Assembly (NCBI GenBank): GCA_022825185.1
Contig: JAJDYK010000025.1
Coordinates: 1 to 26,792 of the forward strand
Direction of reading: 5' to 3'
Length of the DNA: 26,792 bases
DNA from: Candidatus Latescibacterota bacterium
GTDB lineage: Bacteria > Latescibacterota > UBA2968 > UBA8231
In this document: one piece after another, positions 8,086 through 17,371 of the stretch
Layout of the letters: each line of letters starts with the position of its first letter
Numbering within the stretch: the first letter of the stretch is position 1
Position numbers and translations under genes: made by a program
The notes under the pieces: model-generated
Database searches by the model: none
Seen by the model: the letters and a program-made list of their open reading frames with translations, nothing else
Told to the model about the DNA's origin: nothing

Positions 8086-9518
8086 GGCAACGCCACCTCG
8101 TCGCCGGTCTCCTCCTGCCAAACACGAATCCGCTCCCTCAGTTCGCCGATCCGCGCTCGCTGCTCGGGCCGGTGGTATAGATTCTCCAGCTCGTGCGGAT
8201 CCGCGTTCAGGTCGTATAGCTCGCCTTGACCCTTGCCGTACAGGTTGAGCTTCCAGCCGTCGGTCGCGACAATGGTGCGGAGGGGATGGACTAAGCTGCG
8301 GTTCGGCTCGGCTTCGCCGATCGAGGCCGGTGGATGGCCGTCGGCACCGCTCCACTCGACAAACACGTCGTTGCCCGTCAAGTCGTCGCGGCCGCACAAC
8401 ACCGGCACCCGGCTCTGTCCCTGCAAATGATCCGGCGCTTCCAACCCTAGCAAGTCCATCAGCGTAGGCACCAAGTCAATGTGACTGAACTGGCCGCCGA
8501 TTCGCCTTGGCTGCGCATCCAACATGGGCGCGCGCAGCAGTAGCGGCACCTTAATCGACTCCTCGTACATCAGGGTCTTGCCCAAAATCCCGTGATCGCC
8601 CATGAGTTCGCCGTGATCCGACGTGAAAATCACAATGGTGTCGTCGGCCTTGCCGCTCTCGTCTAGGGCCTGGAGGATCTTGGCCACCGAGCGATCCACC
8701 AGCGTCACATTGCCCCAATAGCGAGCCATCAGCCTGCGCCAGCCAGCCTCGGTCTGCAAGTCCAACCCGTAGTTTTCCGAAGCCGAGTAAAAGGCCGCCA
8801 TCAGCCGCACGATCAAGGGCGCGTCGTCCGGCGGAAGCTGCCTAAAGCTCGGCCCAGTTGGTAGCATCTCCGGGTCGTAGTACTCGTTGAGCGGCCCGGT
8901 GTGCGGCGGATGCGGCTCCAGATAGCTGACGCACAGCGCAAACGGCGCGTCGCCGCTCTGGCGGATGTACTCTGCAGCCTGATCGCCCAAAAACGCCGCC
9001 TTCGTATATTCCTCCGGCATGGACGCTTCAGCGTGGCGAGAGAACACGCGCTGGCCGAGGTTCTCCGCGTCGGGCGCAAACCCCTGCTCGACCAAGAAGT
9101 GGTGATACGGGCTGAGCACGTCCAAGCGCTCCTGCTCAGAATAGCAACGCCGATACGAGTCTTCGCTGCCGACCCACGTTTCAAACCCGTGCTGGGGAAA
9201 AATCTCATCTCCCAAGTGCCATTTGCCCATAAAAGCCGTCTGATACTCCGACGGCAGCAGCTCGGCAAAAGTCGGCACCTCGGTGCGCAGCGGCACATTA
9301 CACGCGGGCACGCCAGCCGTGTGCGGCCACAGTCCGGTCAGCATGGTGGCCCGCGCCGGACTGCACACTGGCTGACTCACATAGGCATTTTCAAAGACAA
9401 AGCCGTTATCGGCCAACCCGTCGAGCGCCGGAGTCTCGATCTGCTCATTGCCATAGCAGCGCAGCGTATCCACCCGCTGCTGATCGGTAAAGATGTAAAG
9501 TACGTTGGGATGTCCCAT
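8040..9518 (-). CDS. Type I sulfatase (formylglycine-dependent), no signal peptide
   Basis: The 492-residue product opens HPNVLYIFTDQQRVDTLRCY, the first metal-binding strand of arylsulfatases. It carries the signature CSPARATMLTG, in which Cys52 should be converted to formylglycine and Arg56 is conserved. Later motifs are TSDHGELMGDHG (metal Asp and His) and a C-terminal WKLNLYGKG followed by ELYDLNADPHELENLYH, typical of family ends. There is no signal peptide, unlike most polysaccharide sulfatases, so it is probably cytoplasmic as in choline-sulfatase-like enzymes. GGAGG lies 4 nt before the ATG, in the 8-nt gap after the upstream dehydrogenase, so the two genes are coupled. No maturase gene is in the window. 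Its 3' end overlaps the convergent oxidoreductase gene. Confidence 0.9.
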   Translation of the reverse strand: MGHPNVLYIFTDQQRVDTLRCYGNEQIETPALDGLADNGFVFENAYVSQPVCSPARATMLTGLWPHTAGVPACNVPLRTEVPTFAELLPSEYQTAFMGKWHLGDEIFPQHGFETWVGSEDSYRRCYSEQERLDVLSPYHHFLVEQGFAPDAENLGQRVFSRHAEASMPEEYTKAAFLGDQAAEYIRQSGDAPFALCVSYLEPHPPHTGPLNEYYDPEMLPTGPSFRQLPPDDAPLIVRLMAAFYSASENYGLDLQTEAGWRRLMARYWGNVTLVDRSVAKILQALDESGKADDTIVIFTSDHGELMGDHGILGKTLMYEESIKVPLLLRAPMLDAQPRRIGGQFSHIDLVPTLMDLLGLEAPDHLQGQSRVPVLCGRDDLTGNDVFVEWSGADGHPPASIGEAEPNRSLVHPLRTIVATDGWKLNLYGKGQGELYDLNADPHELENLYHRPEQRARIGELRERIRVWQEETGDEVALPYEDRGKSSPSSASA

Positions 9519-9526
9519 AAAACCTC

Positions 9527-10585
9527 CTAGTCCGGCTGATCCCCGCGCCGATTCGCCTGCGCGCGCGGCGTCAGGTCAAAGTAGGTCTGGTGGCCGGCGA
9601 AAAATCGCTCCAATTCATCGACCATGAGGCGGAAGAAATGCGGGTATTCGTCGCCCACGCGCCCAGAAAAGTGCGGAGTCAAAAACACATTGGGCAGGTC
9701 GATAATCTCGCTGTCGGCCGGGATCGGCTCTGGGTCGAAGACATCGAAACCCGCGGCAATATCACCGCGCTTGAGGCGCTCGATCAGGGCCGCAGAGTCG
9801 AAGATCGGTCCGCGCGACACGTTGACCAAGACCGCTCCCGACGGAATGAGTTCCAACTCGCGCTGGCCAATCATGCCTTCGGTCTGCGGCGTCAGCGGCG
9901 CGACGCAGACAATCGCATCGCATTGCGACATCACGTTGTCCAGCGACGTTAGCAAAAAGCCCAACGCCTCGGACAACTCCTGCGGCAAGTACGGATCGTG
10001 CACCCACAGCTCGACCTCAAAGGGCCGCAACAGCTTCATCAGCCGCCGCCCCATGTGGCCACCGCCGATCAACCCCACCCGCTTGCCCGTGAGCATCCCA
10101 GCCATCGGCTGCATAGTGGACCGGTCTTGGGTATTCCTATCGAGGATGCGGCGGAAGAGCGCACCGGCATTGCGCATGGCAATCAGCGTCAGCGCCAAGG
10201 CCCACTCGGCCACCGGATAGGACGAGCCATTCGTCGTATCGACCGTGCGGATGCCCCGCGCCCACGCCGCGTCCAAATCAATGCGCGTGGCAAAGCGGTC
10301 GCCTTCTAGCTCACCGATGAAGCGCAGCCGGGGGGCGGCTTCCAAGACCGCTGCATTAACCCTCGGCGCGCCGTGGCAGACGACGAGCGCATCTACTCCA
10401 GCCAATTCCTGTACCAACTGCGCAATAGCCTCGGCGTCTTCGCTGGCCTGGTAAATGTTGCCGCCCTCGCAGGCAAACCACGCCCAATCAGCAACCTGCT
10501 CTAGGCGCGTCAGCTCCTCTGGCGGCAGGTAGCCACGGCGCACCCGTTCGCTACAGGCGATAAGTACTTGCGGACGATTTTCCAT
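9527..10585 (-). CDS. D-isomer-specific 2-hydroxyacid dehydrogenase
   Basis: The product is 352 residues. A catalytic N-terminal lobe is followed by the NAD-binding domain GLIGGGHMGRRL (GxGxxG at 174-179) with the cofactor-selecting Asp197. The catalytic triad is present: Arg258 in NVSRGP, Glu286 in DPEPIP and His305 in TPHFSG. The enzyme reversibly reduces a 2-keto acid to a D-2-hydroxyacid with NADH, as glyoxylate/hydroxypyruvate reductases do. It is the first gene of a two-gene unit with the sulfatase and is divergent from the PhyH gene across 87 bp. It may handle the keto acid released by the sugar-acid enzymes; this is inference from neighbourhood. Confidence 0.88.
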   Translation of the reverse strand: MENRPQVLIACSERVRRGYLPPEELTRLEQVADWAWFACEGGNIYQASEDAEAIAQLVQELAGVDALVVCHGAPRVNAAVLEAAPRLRFIGELEGDRFATRIDLDAAWARGIRTVDTTNGSSYPVAEWALALTLIAMRNAGALFRRILDRNTQDRSTMQPMAGMLTGKRVGLIGGGHMGRRLMKLLRPFEVELWVHDPYLPQELSEALGFLLTSLDNVMSQCDAIVCVAPLTPQTEGMIGQRELELIPSGAVLVNVSRGPIFDSAALIERLKRGDIAAGFDVFDPEPIPADSEIIDLPNVFLTPHFSGRVGDEYPHFFRLMVDELERFFAGHQTYFDLTPRAQANRRGDQPD

Positions 10586-10672
10586 TGATTTCTCCCTTAG
10601 TGGATGACAGCGGTTCGCAAAGTACAGAGCTAAATAGCATATTTACCCCCGCCCCACAACACTGGAGATACC

Positions 10673-11449
10673 ATGCTCGCCCTCGAACCTGTTGCCCCAG
10701 ACGCTATCGACCGCGCCGCCGCCCTCTTTCACCGCGACGGTTTTGCCGTGGTCACCGACGCCCTGACGGACGAACAATTTGCCTATCTCAAGGAAGGCGC
10801 GCACCGCGTCGTTGCCGAGCAGACCGCCGCCATCCCGCTGGAGGATGCCAACCGGGGTTTTGCGCGCTATTCCTTTGGCTCGCAGATCCACCATCCCGAA
10901 TGGACCATGCTCGTGGACTTGCCGACCATTTTGCCCATCGTCGAAGCCATTTTTGCCAGCGACCAGTTTACGTGCAGCGGTGGCGGCGGCGATTACTCCC
11001 TGCCCGGCGCAGAAATCCAGCCTCTACACCGCGACATGCCCGACGTGATCAACGACCCCGAGCAGCGCGTCACCATCATGGACCTGCCCACGCCCTTTGT
11101 CGTGGTCAACTTTCCCATGATCGATTTTAGCGCGGAAAACGGGGCCACGCGCTTCATTCGCGGCACTCACCGCTCGCGCCATCCCATCCCCAGCCTCGCA
11201 GACGAACCCGCCTATATGCAAAATTCTATCGCCTGTGCGCCAACCCGCTCGGCCCTCATTCGGGACGTGCGCTGCTGGCACGGCGGCACACCCAACACCT
11301 CCGAAGACGTGCGCATTATGACGAGCGTCGGCTATTACGCGCCTTGGTTTCGCCGACCCCACGGAGATGGGGAAATGCCTCGCGTCTTGTACGACTCCCT
11401 TTCAGAGCGCGGCAAGACGCTGTGCCGTTATCTTGTTGCGTTAGATTAG
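10673..11449 (+). CDS. Phytanoyl-CoA dioxygenase (PhyH) family protein
   Basis: This 258-residue protein has the Fe(II)/2-oxoglutarate facial triad of the PhyH family: LHRD with His119 and Asp121, and WHGG with His203. Arg213 in EDVRIM should bind 2-oxoglutarate, and TRFIRGTHRS precedes it as in the family. The N-terminal FHRDGFAVVTDALTDEQ is the usual PhyH start. These enzymes hydroxylate diverse small molecules, and they are greatly expanded in Latescibacteria- and Poribacteria-like genomes. CTGGAG a few bases before the ATG is a plausible ribosome site. It is divergent from the dehydrogenase and ends 15 bp from the convergent symporter. The substrate is unknown. Confidence 0.88.
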   Translation: MLALEPVAPDAIDRAAALFHRDGFAVVTDALTDEQFAYLKEGAHRVVAEQTAAIPLEDANRGFARYSFGSQIHHPEWTMLVDLPTILPIVEAIFASDQFTCSGGGGDYSLPGAEIQPLHRDMPDVINDPEQRVTIMDLPTPFVVVNFPMIDFSAENGATRFIRGTHRSRHPIPSLADEPAYMQNSIACAPTRSALIRDVRCWHGGTPNTSEDVRIMTSVGYYAPWFRRPHGDGEMPRVLYDSLSERGKTLCRYLVALD

Positions 11450-11464
11450 CCGTCATCCGGCAAC

Positions 11465-13096
11465 TCAGAAGAAATACCAATACACCGCGACGTACACCAC
11501 CAGCAATCCCACCGCTCCCAGCCAATAAACCCGATCCTGCCTCCGGGTCGGCATCAGCGTCTCATCGCCTTGCTCCGAGAGCACCGGCCCCTCGTCGCCA
11601 AACGCAAAGCTGAAGCCGAAAAGCAGCACACTTGCTACGGCAAAAATGACGAAGGCCGCGTGCAGGAAGTGCATTTCCAAGAAGGCCAGCCCCAAGCCCT
11701 CTTCGCCACAGACCAGCCGGTTGAGCACCTCCGAGTCGTTGACCAACCACAGGAAGACGCCAAAGATGGAACCAGCAATCAGGGTCGCAAAAGCCCCTTT
11801 GCGCGTGGGCTGCTTCGACACCATACCCCACAGGAAACAGGCCACAATAGTACCTGGTATGTAGGAGGAAAACTTGGCCAGATACTCGTAGAGAAAGCGG
11901 AACTGCGGAATGACCACAATCGCCCACAACACGCCGATGACAACTACAGCAGCGGATAGTATGCGCCCCGCCCATACCAAGCGCCGCTGAGTCGCCGCAG
12001 GCCGATAGGGCTGGTACCAATCCATGGCAAACAGGCCCGAGGCCGCGCAAATTTCCGAGTCTAGCGAACTCATCAACGCCGCGATCAACCCCGCCAAAAC
12101 CAAGCCCACCAAGCCGACCGGCAGCAGGGCTTGCACCATCGCCGGATAGAGCTGATCCGGGCTAGCGACCTCGATCAGCGGCTGCGCCCCTTGTGCCATG
12201 ACGTAGCCCATCAGCCCGGGAATCAGAATGATAAAGACCGCCACTATTTTCAATAACCCGGCCAGCAAACCACCCATCCGCGCCTCGTGGACACTGCGGG
12301 CGGCCAAGGCGCGCTGCACCATGACGTGACTGGTCGCGCCAAAGGCCAAGGCGTGTATCGTCAGGCCCAGCACCACGCCGGTCCAAGGCACGTTGGGATG
12401 GTCGAGCGGCTGTATCAGCGCCAGCATGTCCCAGTTGTCCGCCCCTTGTAGCTCCTGTATCCGCGTCTCAAAGACGCCCCAGCCTCCCAGATAGCTCAAC
12501 CCCATCCAGAGCATGGCCACGCCCCCAACGACCAATAGCAAGCACTGGATAAAATCCGTCAAGATGACGGTGCGCAAACCGCCCGCCATAGCGTACGGCC
12601 CGGCCGCCAACGCCAAGATCAACACCCCCGGCACAATCGACTCAAATCCGAACAGCACCTCCATCACCCGCCCGCCGGCGTACAGAGAGCCGGGGATGCC
12701 AGCAAAGGTGATGCTCACCAAGGTGATCAAAGAAAAGAAGCGGCGGCTCTCCGGCCCGTAGCGCCGCTCCAAAAACTCCGGCGTGGTGTAGAGCCCCAGC
12801 CGCATGTATATGGGCAGGAAAACCGCCCCCATCGCCACAAAGGCCAATACCCCGGCTAGCTGGTAATTGGCCACCGCCAAACCTACTACAAAGACCAAGC
12901 CCGCTTGGCCGACGAACTGCTCGGCGGAAATGTTGGTGGCAAACATGGACGCGCCGACAAAGGGCCAGCGCATACTGCGTCCAGCGAGGAAGAAGTCGCT
13001 CGTGCTGCGGACGCGGCGGCTAGTCACAACCGCTATGGCGACGACCACGAGCAGGTAGGCTACAATAATCGCACTATCGAGCGCGGAAATGTTCAT
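11465..13096 (-). CDS. Sodium:solute symporter (SSS family, SGLT-like)
   Basis: The 543-residue protein is strongly hydrophobic with about 13-14 predicted membrane spans. The N-terminal portion carries SSS features: STSDFFLAGRSM after TM1, then ASMFATNISAEQFVGQAG in the SGLT-like consensus position, and TDFIQ further on. It should import a solute, most likely a sugar or sugar acid in this context, with Na+. The start at 13096 has no strong Shine-Dalgarno. The secreted CBM9-like gene lies upstream on the same strand, separated by a hairpin terminator, so the two may be separately expressed or linked by read-through. Confidence 0.9.
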   Translation of the reverse strand: MNISALDSAIIVAYLLVVVAIAVVTSRRVRSTSDFFLAGRSMRWPFVGASMFATNISAEQFVGQAGLVFVVGLAVANYQLAGVLAFVAMGAVFLPIYMRLGLYTTPEFLERRYGPESRRFFSLITLVSITFAGIPGSLYAGGRVMEVLFGFESIVPGVLILALAAGPYAMAGGLRTVILTDFIQCLLLVVGGVAMLWMGLSYLGGWGVFETRIQELQGADNWDMLALIQPLDHPNVPWTGVVLGLTIHALAFGATSHVMVQRALAARSVHEARMGGLLAGLLKIVAVFIILIPGLMGYVMAQGAQPLIEVASPDQLYPAMVQALLPVGLVGLVLAGLIAALMSSLDSEICAASGLFAMDWYQPYRPAATQRRLVWAGRILSAAVVVIGVLWAIVVIPQFRFLYEYLAKFSSYIPGTIVACFLWGMVSKQPTRKGAFATLIAGSIFGVFLWLVNDSEVLNRLVCGEEGLGLAFLEMHFLHAAFVIFAVASVLLFGFSFAFGDEGPVLSEQGDETLMPTRRQDRVYWLGAVGLLVVYVAVYWYFF

Positions 13097-13148
13097 TAAA
13101 ACTGACCACGGCTCTTGCAGCGAGTCCTAAAGCGGTGCCAAACAGCAA

Positions 13149-13180
13149 AGCGGTGTCGGCAGAAGCGTGCCGACACCGCT
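13149..13180 (-). terminator. 13-bp perfect hairpin between the CBM9-like gene and the symporter gene
   Basis: AGCGGTGTCGGCA (13149-13161) pairs perfectly with TGCCGACACCGCT (13168-13180) around a 6-nt loop. It lies 28 bp past the CBM9-like stop. On the minus strand it is followed by TTGCTGTTTGG, only a broken T-run. It probably terminates or attenuates minus-strand transcription, or protects the 3' end of the upstream message. Confidence 0.65.
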
Positions 13181-13208
13181 CGCGTTAGCAGCTTACAACT
13201 TTCACACT

Positions 13209-14138
13209 TCAATCCAACTGGCCTTGCAAATGGCTCTTAATCCGTCCCCACGAGACGTCTTCCACGGCCGTCGGCTCGTCGGCACCTAAGCCGATCCAAT
13301 CGAGCATCTGATCGCCCTTTTGGTCTTGCGCGGCGGCCGCTCCCAAGACCAGCACGTTGTGCCGGAACGGCGATGCTTCATCCGAGGCCACTGGCTCGCG
13401 GTCGTTGAACTTGGGACCGACGTGTATCACCTGATCTTCCTCAAACACGTGGCGCACGCTCTCCTCGGGCGTCGTTGCATAGGTGTCCCACAAAGCGCAA
13501 CGGAACTCCATGGTCCACGTGACATTGGTCGATCCGTGCTCAGCCCCCGACGGCAGCAAGGTCCAACCCACCTCAAACCAAGGCGTTGGCTCGCCGTTGT
13601 ATATATCCGAGCTCCAGCCAATCTCTGGCAGATCGATGTATTCGAGTTGGCTGTTGTACGCAACCGGCTGACCCGGACCCGGATTGACGCGGAGGTGGTA
13701 GCGCTGGCCATTAAATACGTGGTCCAAGTTTTCGCCTAAGAAGTCGCCGCCCGAGTGATCGGCGTCAAACGTGATCTGGATGATGTCATCTGACCACCAG
13801 CGCTTCTGATCGGATTCGAGCATCTTGAGCGTGTCGTCGGCCACCACAGCGTAGAAGTAGAACCGATTGTCCGGCGGAGCACTCCACGCCATCCAGAAGG
13901 CCGCGTTAAAATCCTCGCGCGCAATCTCTTCGCCGTGCTGGCCAAACATCTGATCCGTGGTGATGGCAAATTCCTCTCGGTCGAGCCAGTCCCAGTCGTC
14001 GTCATTGCCATCCATGACCATAGAGGCTGGGTCGGGCACCTGCGGATAAAAATACTCGGTCCCCACGTGCCCCCAAGCAATCGTGCTGATCAGGAACACC
14101 AAGGCTCCTCCTAAAATCATCTGTGCATGCGTTCTCAT
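13209..14138 (-). CDS. Secreted CBM9-like (DOMON-type sugar-binding) protein
   Basis: The 309-residue product starts with a signal peptide (hydrophobic residues 8-22, cleavage near AWG). The rest is a beta-rich domain with MDGNDDDWDWL near the start, a tract FYFYAVVADDTL and the motif WSDDIIQITFDADHSGGDF. These match the CBM9-like sugar-binding domain often found alone or on secreted enzymes in this type of genome. A later EFRCALWD and a C-terminal DQMLDWIGLG complete the fold. It probably binds carbohydrate outside the cell or in the periplasm, and with the symporter could capture substrate. GAGGA 8 nt before the ATG fixes the start. Confidence 0.7.
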   Translation of the reverse strand: MRTHAQMILGGALVFLISTIAWGHVGTEYFYPQVPDPASMVMDGNDDDWDWLDREEFAITTDQMFGQHGEEIAREDFNAAFWMAWSAPPDNRFYFYAVVADDTLKMLESDQKRWWSDDIIQITFDADHSGGDFLGENLDHVFNGQRYHLRVNPGPGQPVAYNSQLEYIDLPEIGWSSDIYNGEPTPWFEVGWTLLPSGAEHGSTNVTWTMEFRCALWDTYATTPEESVRHVFEEDQVIHVGPKFNDREPVASDEASPFRHNVLVLGAAAAQDQKGDQMLDWIGLGADEPTAVEDVSWGRIKSHLQGQLD

Positions 14139-14247
14139 GTGATTTTCCTCGTTTTAGAGTAAAACAACTCGACAAAAAGCATGCTGCTCGCCTTGCTAAA
14201 GTCCCTCCTTTCTCGGCGCGCAATGGAAACGATGGTTAAACGGTTAA

Positions 14248-14276
14248 TATATAATACAGTCCCGTAGATCGGACAA
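14248..14276 (-). promoter_or_regulatory. Sigma70-like promoter for the CBM9-like gene
   Basis: On the minus strand TTGTCC (14276-14271), a 17-nt spacer and TATATA (14253-14248) lie about 110 bp before the CBM9-like ATG. The 167-bp gap 14139-14305 otherwise shows no gene. Confidence 0.5.
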
Positions 14277-14305
14277 CCACAGCTATCTCTCAAGCCCCCG
14301 TTACT

Positions 14306-16098
14306 TCACGCCGCATTTTCGTAATACGGCGACGGCACCGTTGGATAGACGCGGAACACGTGTCGGAACACGTCGTCCGTCTTGGTTCCAACTTCGGCTG
14401 CCGAGTAACCGTCTGACGGCAAGCCGGTCTCGTCACTCCAGAGGAAATCGCGGATCGCAACACGGACGGCATCTCGGGTCGCCTCCTTGTCGCGCCACTG
14501 ATTCACGCGGAGCTTCCCGGCCTTCAGCGTTTTCAGCAGTTCGACAGCCACTTGCTTAATCAGCTCACGCTCCGATGCGTTCAGATTCGGTTTCTGCAAC
14601 AGGTCGAAGATCGCCAGCGATTCTTCGTCCAAACCCTCGCGGGCCGCCCGGCTTTCCTCCTGATCCATTTTCTGAACCAAATCGAGTAACTCCTCAAAGG
14701 TCTGTTCAATGGTCGGGCGATCTTTCTCGCGGTTGTACGCCGCGACGATATCCTCGTAGCGCCGCTGAAAATCCGTACGCAGCGAGTTCCGCTCCATCAT
14801 GCGCTGGAGCTTCTCTTCCACGGTGCCCTTGAGGCACTGCACGCTGGTGCGCCGACGGTCACTGCGCTTGAACTCCTGTCTGAGCCGCTCGAAGTCGATG
14901 CGGCTGATGTCGTAGAGGGGCTGAGCAACCGTCGTATCCGGCTGCACCTCGACCACTTCACTCACCACCTTGCTTAGCGTGCGAAGGATGTCGCTGATGT
15001 CGGCCTGCTCCCGGTCCCGTTGTAAGCTCTTATAAATGATGTCAATAGCGTCCCGGTCCATGCGGTGATCATTGACGCCGGGAGCATTGATGCACGCCTT
15101 GAACTTCCTGAACACCTCGCGGCACATCACCTCAAAGCGCTGGCGGGTCTCGTCGTTCTCGTTGGCGACCTCCTTGCAAGAGACAATGGCGGCGTTGCGC
15201 TCAAACCCGGTTTTGCCGATGACCTCGTCGAGCGGCGCACCGCCCTTAGCGAGAAAATCGCGCACCAACGCAATCGCCTCGGCCAAGTCGGCAAGTAGAT
15301 CCTCTTCTGGCTTAGCGGGGTCAATTTCGCGGTCTTCACCGCCCGGTTCCGCACCGGCAAATGTCGCCAGTGCTTGGCGCAGGTGCTTGAGGATACCGCA
15401 GTAATCCACGATCAGCCCGTTGTTCTTGCCTTCATTCACTCGGTTGGCGCGGGCAATGGCCTGCATCAGCGTGTGCGCCTTGAGTGGCTTGTCGAGGTAG
15501 AGCGTGGAGAGGCAGGGCACATCAAAGCCGGTCAGCCACATGGCGCAGACAATGGCGATGCGAAACGGATGCTCTGGCTCCTTGAAGGCATCGTCCAAAT
15601 CCATCCGCTGCTTGTTGCGGAATGAAGGCTTGTCGCGCATGGACGCGGGCAGTTCCATGCCCTCCTTGATGAGCCGGCGATGCGGTATAATGTCCAAGTC
15701 CCACTTGTTGAACTTCTCCACCTCGCCCTGTTCCTCGCTCACCACAACGGCCATGCGCGTCTCGCGCATCCACGCGATCTGCTTTTCTATCTGTTCGTCC
15801 TGCGTCCGCGCAAGCCCTTCTTCCAACTCATTGGCGTACTCGTTCCAATAGAACTCAATCAGCCGGTGCATCCGCACGCAGGTGATCTTGTCGATGCAGA
15901 CCAGCATGGCCTTGCCGGTCTCCCAAGCGGTCGAATAATGCCGCACAAAATCCCGCGCAATCTGATCGAGCCGCTCGCTGGCGGTGATGACGTGATAGTC
16001 TTGGGACAGTGCTCGCTCCAAGCGCTGCTGCACGTCGATATCGTCGATTTCAAATTCCTCTAACTTCGCGGCAATGCGCTCGTTCAGGTCGCCGACGG
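14306..16098 (-). pseudogene. hsdR: Type I restriction subunit HsdR, C-terminal fragment (helicase motor 2 onward)
   Basis: The ORF begins at a GTG at 16033, but coding similarity extends upstream in the same frame to about 16098 (VGDLNERIAAKLEEFEID), so the GTG is probably not a real start. It carries RecA-like lobe 2: GKAMLVCIDKITCVRMHRL, then MWLTGFDVPCLSTLYLDKPL and the motif VI region MQAIARANRV. A long helical C-terminal region follows, ending near SPYYENAA. In intact HsdR this part follows a PD-(D/E)xK nuclease and a first motor lobe with Walker A and DEAD-type boxes; both are absent. With the out-of-frame N-terminal fragment it forms a broken gene. Translocation and cleavage should be lost. 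Confidence 0.85.
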
Positions 16099-16535
16099 TA
16101 GAGATCGCCGCGCACCCACAGCTCGCGCACGCAGAGGAAGTGGTTGTTCTCCGGTTTCTCGAAGTCGCAGACCCTTAGCCGCTGCCGCACCCGCTCGCCC
16201 TTGTCGTCTTGGAAGGTAACCGGGACGCCGTCGCGCATCAGGTCGTACTGCTCGCGGTTGGCAGCGACGAGAGTCTGCGAAGCGGCGGTGGCGGTGATCT
16301 GCCGCACGGCGTCGTCATAAGCGGCGTCCGGCAGACCCGGATTTAGCGAGCGCAGTGCAGCGTACAGATAGCGCGTCAGCACGACCTCGCGGTCGGAGGC
16401 GCGGCCCAGCAGGCCGTTCGGGCCGAAGTCCTCGGCGTTATGGGCGTAGATGGATTCCCAGCCGAGTTGTTGCTCTAAGTAATCGGCGGTGGTCTGCTGG
16501 ACGAGGGTGTCTTCGGTGTAGGGCGCGGGGGTCAT
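16050..16535 (-). pseudogene. hsdR: Type I restriction subunit HsdR, N-terminal fragment
   Basis: The fragment begins MTPAPYTEDTLVQQTTADYL and continues LGWESIYAHNAEDFGPNGLL, the standard HsdR opening, then NNHFLCVRELWVRGDLYRRR near residues 130-150. Intact proteins here continue into the nuclease domain. This one instead shifts into out-of-frame sequence (RPERAHCREVRGI) and stops. It overlaps the reading frame of the C-terminal fragment at about 16050-16098. Roughly 300 residues are missing between the two pieces, judged from the usual length of about 1000. The start lies 29 nt after the HIRAN gene stop and has no clear Shine-Dalgarno. A real deletion or a local assembly collapse would look the same. 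Confidence 0.83.
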
Positions 16536-16564
16536 TGGGTATCGCTATCTGAGACGATCCCCTG

Positions 16565-17371
16565 TTACAAAGCGACTCGATAACGTCCTGGGTCATCAAC
16601 ATTTGGATCAACCGCGATGCGGTCAGAGGCCAAAGGCTGGAAATCCTCACTGCTCATTGGCTCGTGCTTCTTCCAACGGCCCCGCATTTCAATCAAAACG
16701 CGCTGACTTGATGGCGCTGGCATGGGATTGACGCGCACTACTTTCGCGGTGTAGTCATTGGGGCCTTCAGTCATCGCCATGGCCAAATCGCTCACGAGAT
16801 AGCGCGGTGTCCAGCCGATCATATAGTAGTCCGTCGTCTGGATTTGGACGGCCAGCTTGGTCGCCGGATTGGTCAATTCGAGGGTTATGTAAAGCTCTTC
16901 TTCTGGTTGCAGGTGGTCAATCCGCTCTTGAGCCGCTTCACTTACACGTTGCCAATTTTGCAGAAAGAAGCGACAGGTAAAATAGCCATCGGCGTCCTTT
17001 TCGAGTTTCGGGAATACCTCATAGGCGTCCGTGACGCGAGTGCCACCATTGACCGATAGAATCTCGAAAGGGGTCGCATCCTCTGGGAGATCGAGGCTGC
17101 GAAGGTAGGACAGACGATCCGGCCTGCTCTTGGCCATGACGCGATTCCTGAACAACGCAAACAACTCTGAGGAACGATACTCTCTATCTAGATCGGGGAA
17201 ACTGATCAATGGAGGGAATCCAATTTCCCTTTCTGCTCTCTTCGCACCACCGATGTAGCGGAAGCGATAAAGCTCCGGCTCGACATCCAACCTCCCCACC
17301 GGAAACCATGGGTGGCTCTTCTTTCTTTCGTCCTGATTTTGCCATGCCAAGAACAAGGTTTTTGTGTCCAT
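16565..17371 (-). CDS. HIRAN-domain-like accessory protein of the restriction island
   Basis: The 268-residue product opens LFLAWQNQDERKKSHPWFPV, followed by SFPDLDREYRSSELFALFRN. I associate this module with HIRAN-domain proteins found near DNA-processing genes. Residues about 125-240 have the HIRAN-like pattern: LTNPATKLAVQIQ, then MIGWTPRYLVSDLAMAM and a final strand VLIEMRGRW. HIRAN domains bind single-stranded DNA ends in HLTF-type enzymes, so a role in recognising damaged or invading DNA is plausible but inferred. Its ATG shares one base with the stop of the preceding small ORF (TGATG), showing translational coupling. Confidence 0.6.
   Translation of the reverse strand: MDTKTLFLAWQNQDERKKSHPWFPVGRLDVEPELYRFRYIGGAKRAEREIGFPPLISFPDLDREYRSSELFALFRNRVMAKSRPDRLSYLRSLDLPEDATPFEILSVNGGTRVTDAYEVFPKLEKDADGYFTCRFFLQNWQRVSEAAQERIDHLQPEEELYITLELTNPATKLAVQIQTTDYYMIGWTPRYLVSDLAMAMTEGPNDYTAKVVRVNPMPAPSSQRVLIEMRGRWKKHEPMSSEDFQPLASDRIAVDPNVDDPGRYRVAL

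Noticed and set aside
8901..9530. 209-codon plus-strand ORF opposite the sulfatase
   Set aside because: It is antisense to the sulfatase active-site region, with no ribosome site or family features.
10585..11130. Arg/Pro-rich plus-strand ORF overlapping PhyH
   Set aside because: It is a frame-shifted reading of the PhyH gene; the PhyH frame carries the iron-binding motif.
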